Source of the DNA: Spirochaetaceae bacterium
Lineage (GTDB): Bacteria > Spirochaetota > Spirochaetia > DSM-27196 > PXBQ01
Assembly (NCBI GenBank): GCA_007695285.1
Contig: REEC01000192.1
Location: 1-64,000 of the forward strand
Direction: 5' to 3'
Length of the DNA: 64,000 nucleotides
How positions within the stretch are numbered: the first letter of the stretch is position 1; each line of letters opens with the position of its first letter. The translations under genes were made by a program, and so were the position numbers. The notes under the pieces are model-generated. The model searched no databases and was not told where the DNA came from. It worked only from the letters and a program-made list of their open reading frames with translations. Of the stretch, positions 1 through 9,359 are shown piece by piece.

Positions 1-2
1 TG

Positions 3-230
3 AAGCCGAACCCCGAGCCGTTCGTCGCGGCCGCCGAGTGTCTCGGTCTTTCCGCCGAGAAGATCCTGTTCGTCGGGAACTCGTACGAGTACGACGTCGT
101 CGGCGCTCACCGCGCGGGCATGCACGCCGCGCACATCACGTCCGGGAAGCCGAACACCGCCGATTTCACGTTCTCGCGCTTTTCCGAGCTTGGCGAGTGG
201 CTCGAGTCAAGGCTACCTCCGCCGAAATAA
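3..230 (+). CDS. HAD-family hydrolase, C-terminal fragment (5' end outside window)
   Basis: Frame 3 reads KPNPEPFVAAAECLGLSAEKILFVGNSYEYDVVGAHRAGMHAAHI...stop at 228-230; KPxPxxF and GNSxxxDvxGAxxAGM are HAD motifs III/IV. Confidence 0.75.
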   Translation, partial: KPNPEPFVAAAECLGLSAEKILFVGNSYEYDVVGAHRAGMHAAHITSGKPNTADFTFSRFSELGEWLESRLPPPK

Positions 231-295
231 TCGCTGTACAACCGCGCAAAGAGTAGTATATACTTCTGCCAACATAGAACCTGGGAGAGGGAAAT

Positions 296-3200
296 ATGTT
301 GGGCCACGCAATCGTATTACTCGTCGTAGTGATACTTCTATCCGTGTATCGGCAGCTCGACAAGAACAACCGATCTCTTGAAAAAGTCAAACGATACGTC
401 GACAAGGCCGAAGGCGAGCTCGATCGGATCGTGCAAGACAAAGCCACGATGATCAAGGACATGGGCATCGAGCTCGAAGTCCACCAGCGCGCCGCGCGCG
501 AGATTCTCAAACGTTTACAGGCCGGCGAACAAGGGCTCAGCGAACGCGCCGAGGCGTTCGTGAGCGTATCGAAGAAGATCGACGAGTACGACCGGACGGT
601 AGATGAACTCGTTGAGATGACGCGTCGTGCCGAGGAAAACATCAACCGCGTTCGTGACGAGTCTGAATACGTCGACAAGGTGGGACGCCGGATCAAGGCG
701 GCTCAGGTGCGTATGGAAGAGCTCGAATCTCGCGTTCCGGCGATCGTACAGGCTTTTGAACTGTCCAACGAAGAAAAACTCACGAAGGTACGCGACACCG
801 CGCTGCTCCGCATCGACGAAAAAGCCGAGAGCCTCGCGGAACAGATCGGTAGCGCCGAGGCGCGCGTACACGAGTTTGAGAGTTTTGTGTCCGACCTCGA
901 GGATCGCGCCCGCGGTTTTGGCGACTCGACCGAATCCGATCTCCGCGAGTTATACGACCGGCTGCTCGAGCAGGCGACTGTCGACGCCGAACGAATCCGT
1001 GAAGAGTTCTCCTCAGAGGTGGCGCGGGCCGATCACAGCGTCGAGCTTTTCCGTGAGAATATCACGGGCGTCGAGCGGCAGTACGAGGAAAGACTCGAAG
1101 AACTTGCCGAAAAAGGACGGAGCTTTCAGACCGACGCGCTTGCCGGACTCAAAGAGACAATCACCTCCGAGGTCGAGAAGGCCCGCATGGAGCTCTCGGA
1201 CCGGATCGATTTTACGCGCGCGGAGCTCGAAACCGCTCGCGACTCGGTTCTAGAAGACTTCGAGAAATATCGGCTTGACGGCGTAGAGAATCTCAAGGAG
1301 ATCAAAGCCGATCTCGATGAGAAGGCCGACTCGCTAGAAAGCGCGTTGTACGAGCTCGAGCGAACGACCGAGGACCGGATCTCGCATGCCGAAAACGTCG
1401 GTCAGGAGCGCGCGTCGGAAGTCACGGCGGCGCTCGAGACGGAGTTGATCAAGCGAACCGATGAGGTTCGGATCGCGATGGACAAACGTGTAACCGAGTT
1501 GAACGAGTCCGCATCGGCGTCGCACGAACAAATCGACGGAATGTTCGAGGAACTGCGCAAACGCGTGGACGACTGGACGACACGGACGAACAACTACATC
1601 TCGGAACTCGAGGAACAAGTGCGGTCGCTGAACGAGTCGTCCTCCGAAGCGCACCGGCGGCACTGTGAGACGATCGATCGGCACATCGAAGAGACGCGCG
1701 CGCGGATCGACGAGTATGAAAGCGGCGTCGCGAATAGCATCGAAGAACTCAAGAAAAGGCTTGGAGAGACCGACGATACGGTTCGGCGCGAGTTTGATCG
1801 GATTTCGCACGATGTCGAGAGTGCGACCGAAGCCATGCAGCGCGAATTGGAGCAAGGTGTTGCGCAGGCGCGTGAAAGCTCCGCACGACGGCTCGATGAG
1901 TTTGCCGACGAGATCGCCAAGAACGTCGAGGCGATTCACGCGCACATTGTCGAAACGCGAACCGGACTCGAGAATCAGCTCGAAGAGGTGCACGCGGACG
2001 GGAAGCGTCTCGCTGAAGACACAAAGACCATTTTTGAAGAGCACGTTCGAGATGTCAAGGAAGGTGTCGATGCGGATAGCGGTCGCGTCTCGGAGATTCG
2101 GGCGGAGATAAACCAGAGAATAGCCGAACTCAACTCTGAGGTGACCAAAAACGTGGCGGACGTATCGTCGGCGATTCTCCGCCACCGCAACGAACTGAGC
2201 CGCGACCTCACGTCTGCGGTCGAAAACATCGAGAAGAACGTCGTTTCGTCGGTTGAGAAGCGCCTCGAAGAGTACGAGGACTCGGTGACGTACCGGTTTA
2301 CCCGGATCGAATCGGTCAATTCTGACCTCGATGACCTCGAGCGAAACCTGCGCGACTCGATGGATCGCGTGACCGCGCGCCTGCGCGAGGAATTCAATGC
2401 GTTTGGGCGTGAACTAGCCGAGCAGCGTTCGGCCGACAAATCCGAGGCGGACGGTCATTTGCGCGCGATCCGCGACGAGATGCAGAGCATCGAGACGGGG
2501 ATCGCGGAGCTGAAGCAGCGCGCGTACGACAACGTATCGGAGAAGCTCAAGGTGTTCGAGGACGAGTTCTTCACGGATCTGCGCGAACGGAGCGCGGGCA
2601 TGGAGTCGCGCGTCACTGAGTGGCAGACCGAGATTACCCGTCGTCTCGACGTGATCGGAGAAGAGGGAAACCGGAAGCGAACCGAACTCGAGTCGGCGTA
2701 CACGGAGGAGCTGCGCGGTTCTTTGTCCGAGTTGCAGGAGCGTGTCTCGCACCAGTTCGAGCGGTTTGAGTCGGGTGTCAAAGACCGGATCGGCGCGACC
2801 GAGACGACGATCCGCGATTTTGAAGGTTCTGCGCGGAACGACATAACCGAGATCGAAGAGCGAAATCGGCAAATTTTTGAGGACGAGTTCGGTCGCTACA
2901 CGCGCGCGATCGAAAACGAGTTCGAGACGTTCAGGTCGAACACACACGATCGCATCGATCGGCTCAAAGACGAGTTCGAGTCGACGATCTCGACGGTCGA
3001 CACGGCGATTTCATCGCAGCGCGACACGATGGACGCGATCTCGTTGAGCCTTGATACGTTGAGCTCGGATCTCGCGGAGAAGACTCGCGACGCGCTGTCG
3101 GACTTCACCCATCGTTACAATGATCTGAAAAATCAGATCGAGCGCGATGCTCACGATCTGATCGAAGAAGCGACCGGTGCATCGCGAGAGTTCAAGTCAT

Positions 3201-4210
3201 TCGTGACCGAGACGCGCGATAACTTCTCGACGATGCAAACGAGGGTGTTCGCGAAGCTGCACGATGAGACGAACGATCTCGCAGCGACGCTCAAAGAGAT
3301 AGACAAAAAGCAGCGCGCGTTTGCGGAACAGACAAAGATCTTCGAGCGCGCCGATACGCTCAAGATTTCCTTGACCGAGAATATCGAGGAGCTCAAGTCG
3401 TCGATCACGCGCGTCGAGAGCCAACGAGGTGAGATTCGGGAGATCGAGTCTCAGTTCGGCAAGATCCGCAAACTCGCGAGCGAAGCCGGGGACAAACTCG
3501 GGAAGTTCATGGCCGAGAAGCGCCGTATCGACGTGCTCGACGATGATTACAAGAAGCTTATGAGTCTCTCGCAGACGGTCGATCTGAAGCTCGAAACGCT
3601 CACGGCCAATCACGACGCGGTTCAAGCGATGCAGGCGCAGCTTCGGAATCTCGAGGAACTCGAGAAGGACGTCGAGAGTCGGTTCGAACGCCTCGAGAAG
3701 AAACGCGGCATAATCGACGTGACGACCGAAGGCGTGGACCGTAACTTCCAGGCGCTCGAAAACATCGAGTCGCGGCTGACCGAGATCTCGTCCGAGCTCG
3801 AAACGTTACCCGATCGTGTCGAAGAGCTCTCGACGCAGCTTCGGTCTATCGCGGCCGGGAAAAAAGAGGCCGACCAGGCGGCGCGGCAGCTCACGAATCT
3901 CGAAAAGACGCTCGGGAGCATCGAGCAGCGGATGGAGTCGCTCAACACCGCGCGCGAGTGGCTCGCGCGTACCGAGACGCGGCTCGAAGAGGTCCGACAG
4001 GAAGCCGAAGATCAAGTGAAGTTGCTCGGCACGATCCTGAAGGACGAAAACAAAGCCGCTCCGCGCCAGAAAGGCGCACCGTCGCTGTCCGCCCGCGATA
4101 CGGTCACGAAGCTCGCGCGGCAGGGTTGGAACGTCGATGAGATCTCGCGCGCGGTGAAGATCGGCCGCGGCGAGGTGGAACTCATACTCGAGATCAACTC
4201 CAAGAAGTAG
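296..4210 (+). CDS. Giant membrane-anchored coiled-coil protein (SpiroCoCo-like)
   Basis: 1304 aa, N-terminal TM helix (IVLLVVVILLSVY) followed by >1100 aa of charged heptad-like sequence and a short C-terminal HTH-like segment (LARQGWNVDEISRAVKIGRGEVELILEI). Confidence 0.85.
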   Translation: MLGHAIVLLVVVILLSVYRQLDKNNRSLEKVKRYVDKAEGELDRIVQDKATMIKDMGIELEVHQRAAREILKRLQAGEQGLSERAEAFVSVSKKIDEYDRTVDELVEMTRRAEENINRVRDESEYVDKVGRRIKAAQVRMEELESRVPAIVQAFELSNEEKLTKVRDTALLRIDEKAESLAEQIGSAEARVHEFESFVSDLEDRARGFGDSTESDLRELYDRLLEQATVDAERIREEFSSEVARADHSVELFRENITGVERQYEERLEELAEKGRSFQTDALAGLKETITSEVEKARMELSDRIDFTRAELETARDSVLEDFEKYRLDGVENLKEIKADLDEKADSLESALYELERTTEDRISHAENVGQERASEVTAALETELIKRTDEVRIAMDKRVTELNESASASHEQIDGMFEELRKRVDDWTTRTNNYISELEEQVRSLNESSSEAHRRHCETIDRHIEETRARIDEYESGVANSIEELKKRLGETDDTVRREFDRISHDVESATEAMQRELEQGVAQARESSARRLDEFADEIAKNVEAIHAHIVETRTGLENQLEEVHADGKRLAEDTKTIFEEHVRDVKEGVDADSGRVSEIRAEINQRIAELNSEVTKNVADVSSAILRHRNELSRDLTSAVENIEKNVVSSVEKRLEEYEDSVTYRFTRIESVNSDLDDLERNLRDSMDRVTARLREEFNAFGRELAEQRSADKSEADGHLRAIRDEMQSIETGIAELKQRAYDNVSEKLKVFEDEFFTDLRERSAGMESRVTEWQTEITRRLDVIGEEGNRKRTELESAYTEELRGSLSELQERVSHQFERFESGVKDRIGATETTIRDFEGSARNDITEIEERNRQIFEDEFGRYTRAIENEFETFRSNTHDRIDRLKDEFESTISTVDTAISSQRDTMDAISLSLDTLSSDLAEKTRDALSDFTHRYNDLKNQIERDAHDLIEEATGASREFKSFVTETRDNFSTMQTRVFAKLHDETNDLAATLKEIDKKQRAFAEQTKIFERADTLKISLTENIEELKSSITRVESQRGEIREIESQFGKIRKLASEAGDKLGKFMAEKRRIDVLDDDYKKLMSLSQTVDLKLETLTANHDAVQAMQAQLRNLEELEKDVESRFERLEKKRGIIDVTTEGVDRNFQALENIESRLTEISSELETLPDRVEELSTQLRSIAAGKKEADQAARQLTNLEKTLGSIEQRMESLNTAREWLARTETRLEEVRQEAEDQVKLLGTILKDENKAAPRQKGAPSLSARDTVTKLARQGWNVDEISRAVKIGRGEVELILEINSKK

Positions 4211-4241
4211 GGCGCGGCGACCGCAGCTGGGTCGCGCCGCC
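4211..4241. terminator. Possible bidirectional terminator hairpin between convergent genes
   Basis: ggcgcggcgacc-gcagct-gggtcgcgccgcc imperfect GC-rich stem-loop directly after the 4210 stop; no T-tract. Confidence 0.35.
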
Positions 4242-4265
4242 GGTCGGCACAGGATGCCCCGTCCG

Positions 4266-5648
4266 CTAGAACCGTGTCGTCCCGAACTGCGCGCCGAGCG
4301 AGACGCCGAAGCGTCCTGCCTGTGTGAACTCTCTGCGGTCCTCGCCGTACGCGACGTTTGTCGTCGCCGAGAGCGATAGCCCCGTGAAGAGCTCGCGCGA
4401 GACCGTCACACCGACGATCCCGGAACCGTCGGAAAAGTTTGCCTGAAGCAGCGCCGAGACGCCGATATCGGTGCCGAACACGTCGGTGTGACCCGCCGAG
4501 AGCGCGCCGTACCACCGGCCGGTCTGGGTGAGATCGTCGAGAGTCAAGGTCGGACCCGACGGCGCGAACGGCGCCCCCTCCTGCTGCAGGCCGAACGCGG
4601 GCCACAGCGACTCAAGAATCTTCGGATCATCGTACCCGTCACCGTTGTACAGGACTTGTCCGATGAGCGAGACGTCGTTTTTAACGTACCGCACACCGAT
4701 CGTGCCGTCGAAGTACGCGCCGTCGTCCCGGCGGAACGTCTCGGACCCTGAGTCCGCGAGGAACGTCCGTTCCGACCCGTAACGGAGGACCGCTTCGCCG
4801 AACGTATCGAGGTCGCGCCACGAGAAGCCGGCGGTCATGATCGCGCGCGGCGCGAGGTCTTGCTGCAGGAAGCCCGCGATTCCGATCTCGCCGGGGCCGA
4901 CGACGAACTCGAAGCGCGGCCCGATCGCGAGATCCTTGATCGAAGGATTCGGATTGTCGATGAGAGAGTCCGGCGCGACGAGGTAGAACGTGAATTGATG
5001 AATATCGATCGGTACACGAACGCGGATCGAGATCGGGCCTTCGCGGGTGCGCTCGGGGTCCTCGGGGTCGATCGGCGAGAGCGAGAGAACATCGGCGGGT
5101 GAGAAGAAGTAACCGGTGCCCCACGACACGGTTTGTTTTCCTGCGCGGAAAAACGCGTAATCACGCCACGCAAAGTCCGAGAAGAGCTCGAATATCGAGA
5201 TATTCGGGACGCGGATCGTCTTGGTCGTGACCTCGTCGGCGGCGAGAACACGCGTCGTCTGCGTGAACGGATACGCGGTCCGCGCGCTGCCGTATACGCG
5301 GAACTCTCGATTCGGCCTCGCGTCGAAGAATAACCTTCCGTCGATGCTTGCGGCGAGTGAATCCTCGCCGGCGTTTTTTACGGCGTCGAATGAATCGGGA
5401 TACTCGGCCCAGCGTACGATCGCGCGGAGCGACGAAGAGAATCGACCGCCGAACGTGATTCCCGTTTCGTCGAGAAAGGCGTCGGCATACTCTTGCTCAT
5501 CGGTGTCGTCGACCTCTTCGATCATGTCGTCGTCGAACATATCGTCAAAATCGAACGAAAATTCGTCGGCCGGCATCGATCGCGCGCCGAAGAACAGAAT
5601 CAGACAGAGAGCGAACACCGATCGTGCGGGCGCGTGTAGGCCTCTCAT
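4266..5648 (-). CDS. Predicted outer-membrane beta-barrel (porin-like) protein
   Basis: 460 aa, signal peptide, alternating amphipathic strands, C-terminal ...VSLGAQFGTTRF ending in Phe; start overlaps upstream stop (ATGA). Confidence 0.7.
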   Translation of the reverse strand: MRGLHAPARSVFALCLILFFGARSMPADEFSFDFDDMFDDDMIEEVDDTDEQEYADAFLDETGITFGGRFSSSLRAIVRWAEYPDSFDAVKNAGEDSLAASIDGRLFFDARPNREFRVYGSARTAYPFTQTTRVLAADEVTTKTIRVPNISIFELFSDFAWRDYAFFRAGKQTVSWGTGYFFSPADVLSLSPIDPEDPERTREGPISIRVRVPIDIHQFTFYLVAPDSLIDNPNPSIKDLAIGPRFEFVVGPGEIGIAGFLQQDLAPRAIMTAGFSWRDLDTFGEAVLRYGSERTFLADSGSETFRRDDGAYFDGTIGVRYVKNDVSLIGQVLYNGDGYDDPKILESLWPAFGLQQEGAPFAPSGPTLTLDDLTQTGRWYGALSAGHTDVFGTDIGVSALLQANFSDGSGIVGVTVSRELFTGLSLSATTNVAYGEDRREFTQAGRFGVSLGAQFGTTRF

Positions 5649-6430
5649 CGTGCTACCCTCTCGAGGTACGACCGCGTGAAGACGTTGTCGGGGATCGTCT
5701 GAGTCGATGCCTCGCTTACCGTGACCTGCGTCCGTTCACCTTCTGCGAGTTCATCGACTATGAGGATTTGCGAGGGAATCAAGCGGTTACCGACCGAGAT
5801 ATAACGTGGATAGACCGTCGTACGCATCAGGCGGTCGTTAACGCTGTAGTCTTCCTGTTTCAGCACGATGTTCTGGTCCTGTCGGACCCAGATCTTCATC
5901 TTCTCGTACGACACATCGCGGTGACGCGCTTCAAGGTCGAGCCTCCAGACGTCGAAGTTGCCGAGGCGTTCGGCCTGCCACGACACGACCCGGTAGTCTT
6001 CCGAAAGCGAGTTCTGCGAAAAGTCGCGATTTTGTGCGTTCGAGTCCTGAACGGTGTCACGGAGCGTCGTTCGTTCGAACCTGCGGCTGTCCGGGTCGTA
6101 GAACCAAACGTTGTCGTCGACCTGAAGGTAACCCTGGCCTCGGTTGACGGCGGGCTGAAGGATCAACAAGACGAACTGGTCCCGTCGATCGCGTCGGAAC
6201 AATCGTGCCTGAGTGACACTCCGGTCCTGGCCGGGCTTCTCCGCGACTATCGTGTAGACCGCCGAGAAATCCGTATCGTCGAAGTTTGAGAGCCTGTCGA
6301 TTTCGGCCAGAATCTTCTCGACGTCGGGCGTCTCGGCCGCGTAAGCCGCGGTTGCGACCAAAAACATAGAAAGCCACACAACGGCCTTCACTGCCGGTGT
6401 AACTATACATTTCTTCACACGTTTCTTCAC
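5645..6430 (-). CDS. Outer membrane lipoprotein-sorting (LolA-like, COG2834-type) protein
   Basis: Signal peptide after GTG start at 6430 (GGAGG upstream); WFYDPDSRRFERTTLRD..., Y/W-rich LolA-like beta sheet. ORF extension to 6952 is antisense to the upstream gene and not used. Confidence 0.7.
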   Translation of the reverse strand: MKKRVKKCIVTPAVKAVVWLSMFLVATAAYAAETPDVEKILAEIDRLSNFDDTDFSAVYTIVAEKPGQDRSVTQARLFRRDRRDQFVLLILQPAVNRGQGYLQVDDNVWFYDPDSRRFERTTLRDTVQDSNAQNRDFSQNSLSEDYRVVSWQAERLGNFDVWRLDLEARHRDVSYEKMKIWVRQDQNIVLKQEDYSVNDRLMRTTVYPRYISVGNRLIPSQILIVDELAEGERTQVTVSEASTQTIPDNVFTRSYLERVAR

Positions 6431-6456
6431 ATTAACCTCCAAATACTGTTCTGCGC

Positions 6457-7788
6457 TCACGCGCGTAGGGCGTCGACGGGTCTCATCCGCGCTGCCGTCC
6501 GAGTTGGGAAAAACGCCGCAAGCAACGTCAGGACCGAGACGGTCGCGATGTTTCCAATAACCTGTGCCGGGGGCACCGAGAAAGTCAGGTAACCATTCTT
6601 GAGCAAGAGAAAGAACTGCGAATCGGCGCCGAAGTTTATCGACGAGAGAACGAGCATCACAAGACCCGCGCCGACGAGTCCGAGGATAGCGCCACCGATC
6701 GCAAGGAACAACGCTTCGAGCAGGAACAATTGCCGCACTCCGGCGCGCTGCATCCCGAGCGCGCGCATAGTACCAATCTCCTTTACTCGTTCGTACATGA
6801 TCATGCGAAAAGTGTTCGTGATTCCGACCATGATAATAAAGAAAAGGATCAGAAGGATCACGAATCCGGCGGTGTTCAGGATCACGACGATTTGTTGGAC
6901 TTCCGAGAGAATCTCGTTCAACGTGTACAGTCTGATGCGCGACCCCTCCCACTGTTCTTCCTCGGCCTGGCTGAAGAGCGCCATGACGGGGTTTTGTGCC
7001 TCGGCCGTATCGTCGACCGAGGCGCGAGGGAACACATCGAGCCGCTGTTCGAGCTGCGCGAACAAAGCGGCGGCCGACGCATCGATGTACGAGAGGTCGT
7101 CGAGGAAGATCCCCATTGTCTGATACTCACCGGGATTGATCGTCAGGAGTTCGTTCACGTACTGCATGTCCGCGTACGACGAGATCGAGCCGACAAGGCC
7201 GGGATCGTAGCTGATCGCTCCGATGATGAAGTCACCGACGTTCTGTTGCCCGTCGATAGTGCTCATGCGGACTATTACCGTGTCGCCGAGCTCGGCGTTC
7301 AAACGGTCGGCGATTCGGTCGGTAACGATTATCGCGTTCGCCGGGTATGAATCGTTGATTCTTTCGATGTTCTCGAAACTACCGGCAGTGAGGATCAACC
7401 TTTCGCGCAGATACGTCTCGTCCGAAAAGTCGAGCCCGACGATGTTCTGTCGAACCGACCGACCCTGAAGGATTACCGCACCGTTGAACGCGGACCTCTT
7501 CGTTATGAACTGCGTCGGAATTTGCGCGGCCTCGATAGCCGAGGTAATTTCTTTATCGTCGCGGATAATTGACCGTTCGCGCCCGTCATCGGTCTTTTCT
7601 ACACCTGCGATGAAGATATGGCCGGCGAGCAGATGCGAGAAGTTCTCGCCGACGTTTCGGACAAAAGCGCCGGTGAAGCCGTTTATAACCGTAACGACGA
7701 GAATTCCGAACGCGATCGCACCGCCGAGTAGCACGGTTCTTTTTTTCTGGCGGTTGAGGTTTCTCATCGCCATGCGGATACTTCCCAT
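6457..7788 (-). CDS. ABC transporter permease, FtsX/LolC/MacB type
   Basis: MGSIRMAMRNLNRQKKRTVLLGGAIAFGILVV N-terminal TM, large extracytoplasmic domain, three C-terminal TMs with ERVKEIGTMRALGM. Confidence 0.85.
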   Translation of the reverse strand: MGSIRMAMRNLNRQKKRTVLLGGAIAFGILVVTVINGFTGAFVRNVGENFSHLLAGHIFIAGVEKTDDGRERSIIRDDKEITSAIEAAQIPTQFITKRSAFNGAVILQGRSVRQNIVGLDFSDETYLRERLILTAGSFENIERINDSYPANAIIVTDRIADRLNAELGDTVIVRMSTIDGQQNVGDFIIGAISYDPGLVGSISSYADMQYVNELLTINPGEYQTMGIFLDDLSYIDASAAALFAQLEQRLDVFPRASVDDTAEAQNPVMALFSQAEEEQWEGSRIRLYTLNEILSEVQQIVVILNTAGFVILLILFFIIMVGITNTFRMIMYERVKEIGTMRALGMQRAGVRQLFLLEALFLAIGGAILGLVGAGLVMLVLSSINFGADSQFFLLLKNGYLTFSVPPAQVIGNIATVSVLTLLAAFFPTRTAARMRPVDALRA

Positions 7789-7793
7789 TTCGA

Positions 7794-9359
7794 CTACTCC
7801 GTCTGAATGGCCTTGATCGGCTGAACCTTCAGCGCGACCGAGACCGGATACACGTGCGACAGAATCGCAATGCCCGTGACGATCAGGATCGAGAAAACAA
7901 CGGCGGTTATCGAGAGAACGGGCCGGAGAACAGGTCCCGCGAACAGTACCGTGAGAAACGGATTTGTCGCCGGTATGCCGATCATATTCAAGATACCGAT
8001 CGTCGCGAGCGACGCGGCGATTCCCACCGAACCGAATACCGTCGTGATCGTGACCGTCTCGGTGAAGAACATTCGCCACACGAACGATTTGTGCGCGCCA
8101 AGTGCGCGCATCGTGCCGATCTCCGACGTCCTTTCGATGACCGAAATCACGAGTGTGTTCATGATTATGATGACCGCGACGATTCCGACGATTATCACAG
8201 CCGCGTTGAAAACGGCACGAATCAAGTCGGCGGTCGTCGCAAAAGGTCCCGCGGCGGCTTCCCAGTTGCCCGCGTGCGCGGCGATCCCGTTCTCGGCGAA
8301 CCAGGCGTTCATCTCGGCCACGACTGCACGATCCGCGCGCGGATTGTCGAGGTAGGCAAGGATGAACTGCCACGGACCGGTGTCGGGCGCTGCTCCGGCT
8401 TCCGCCGGCTGCGAGGTGTCGAGCGACTCGATCCGGCCGGTTGTGGCCTCACTATCAGGCTCGGACTCCGGGGTCGTCGAGAACAAACGTTCAATTTCGT
8501 CGGACGTGAGCTCAAATGATTCGGGCGCGTCCTCGATGTCAAAGAAAAACGCATCGTCGAACGATGAGTCAAGCAGGGCGGTTTCTTCGGCGGTGGTTAC
8601 CGCGGTTCCCGTGATACCGACCGAGAGCCCTTCGAGCGCACGAAGAGTCTGCGCGTCGATGTACGAAATCAAGTCCGATCCGACGCCGTCGTTGATCGCC
8701 GTCGTTCGATACACCCCGATTAGCGGGACGATGCGGATGCGCGGCAGGCCGCCCATAAAGCCGCTCACGATTCGGACCGGCTCGTTCGGTTCGAGTGTGT
8801 ACTCCTCGAGGTCGAGCGCCTCGCGCGTAGATCTCTCGAGGCGCTGTACACGATCTTCGGAAATCATAACACCGCGTTCCCCGGACCGCATCAAGCGTCC
8901 GGATACGATCTCGATACTCTCAAACATATCAAAGTACGTGTCCGGATCGACGCCGAACAGCACCGAGAACTCGCCGCGTTCAAGACCTTCATACCCGGGG
9001 ATGTCGGGCCGCATGAGACCAAAACTCGACATCTGTGGGGTTGTTCGTCCGACCGCCGGAATTTCCTCAAGTCGATCGACGACCGCGCGGTACTCGGGAA
9101 GGGTGGGGGTACGATCGATACCGCCGATCGACTGGACACCGAACAGGGAAATATCGCCGTCGGCGACACCGGAGATAAAAATGTGGCCCGTGTAGTTGTC
9201 GACGAATGCCCGGCGGATTCCGAGCGACGCGGTCTCCATCAGCGAATTGCCGACGATCAAGACGAGCACACCGACCGCGACGATCGATCCGATGATCAAC
9301 GTCTTCCCTTTGTGTTGCCAAAGGTTGCGGAGCGCGATGCGTACGAGAACCGACATCAT
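7794..9359 (-). CDS. ABC transporter permease, FtsX/LolE/MacB type
   Basis: 521 aa, MMSVLVRIALRNLWQHKGKTLIIGSIVAVGVLVLIVG...ERTSEIGTMRALGA; 4-nt overlap with the ATPase gene. Confidence 0.85.
   Translation of the reverse strand: MMSVLVRIALRNLWQHKGKTLIIGSIVAVGVLVLIVGNSLMETASLGIRRAFVDNYTGHIFISGVADGDISLFGVQSIGGIDRTPTLPEYRAVVDRLEEIPAVGRTTPQMSSFGLMRPDIPGYEGLERGEFSVLFGVDPDTYFDMFESIEIVSGRLMRSGERGVMISEDRVQRLERSTREALDLEEYTLEPNEPVRIVSGFMGGLPRIRIVPLIGVYRTTAINDGVGSDLISYIDAQTLRALEGLSVGITGTAVTTAEETALLDSSFDDAFFFDIEDAPESFELTSDEIERLFSTTPESEPDSEATTGRIESLDTSQPAEAGAAPDTGPWQFILAYLDNPRADRAVVAEMNAWFAENGIAAHAGNWEAAAGPFATTADLIRAVFNAAVIIVGIVAVIIIMNTLVISVIERTSEIGTMRALGAHKSFVWRMFFTETVTITTVFGSVGIAASLATIGILNMIGIPATNPFLTVLFAGPVLRPVLSITAVVFSILIVTGIAILSHVYPVSVALKVQPIKAIQTE

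Noticed and set aside
1334-2185. Long antisense ORF (283 aa) inside the SpiroCoCo gene, plus many others opposite 500-3950
   Set aside because: High-GC coding strand with GAG/CTC/TCG-rich codons leaves few stops on the reverse strand; translations are Arg/Ser-rich with no domain motifs.
5645-6952. Full 435-aa version of the LolA-like ORF
   Set aside because: The first ~174 aa run into the upstream permease gene and are Arg-rich; signal peptide and GGAGG-GTG at 6430 mark the real start.
8362-9195. 277-aa + ORF opposite the FtsX permease
   Set aside because: Ser/Arg-rich shadow of a clear permease gene on the other strand; no RBS or family motif.
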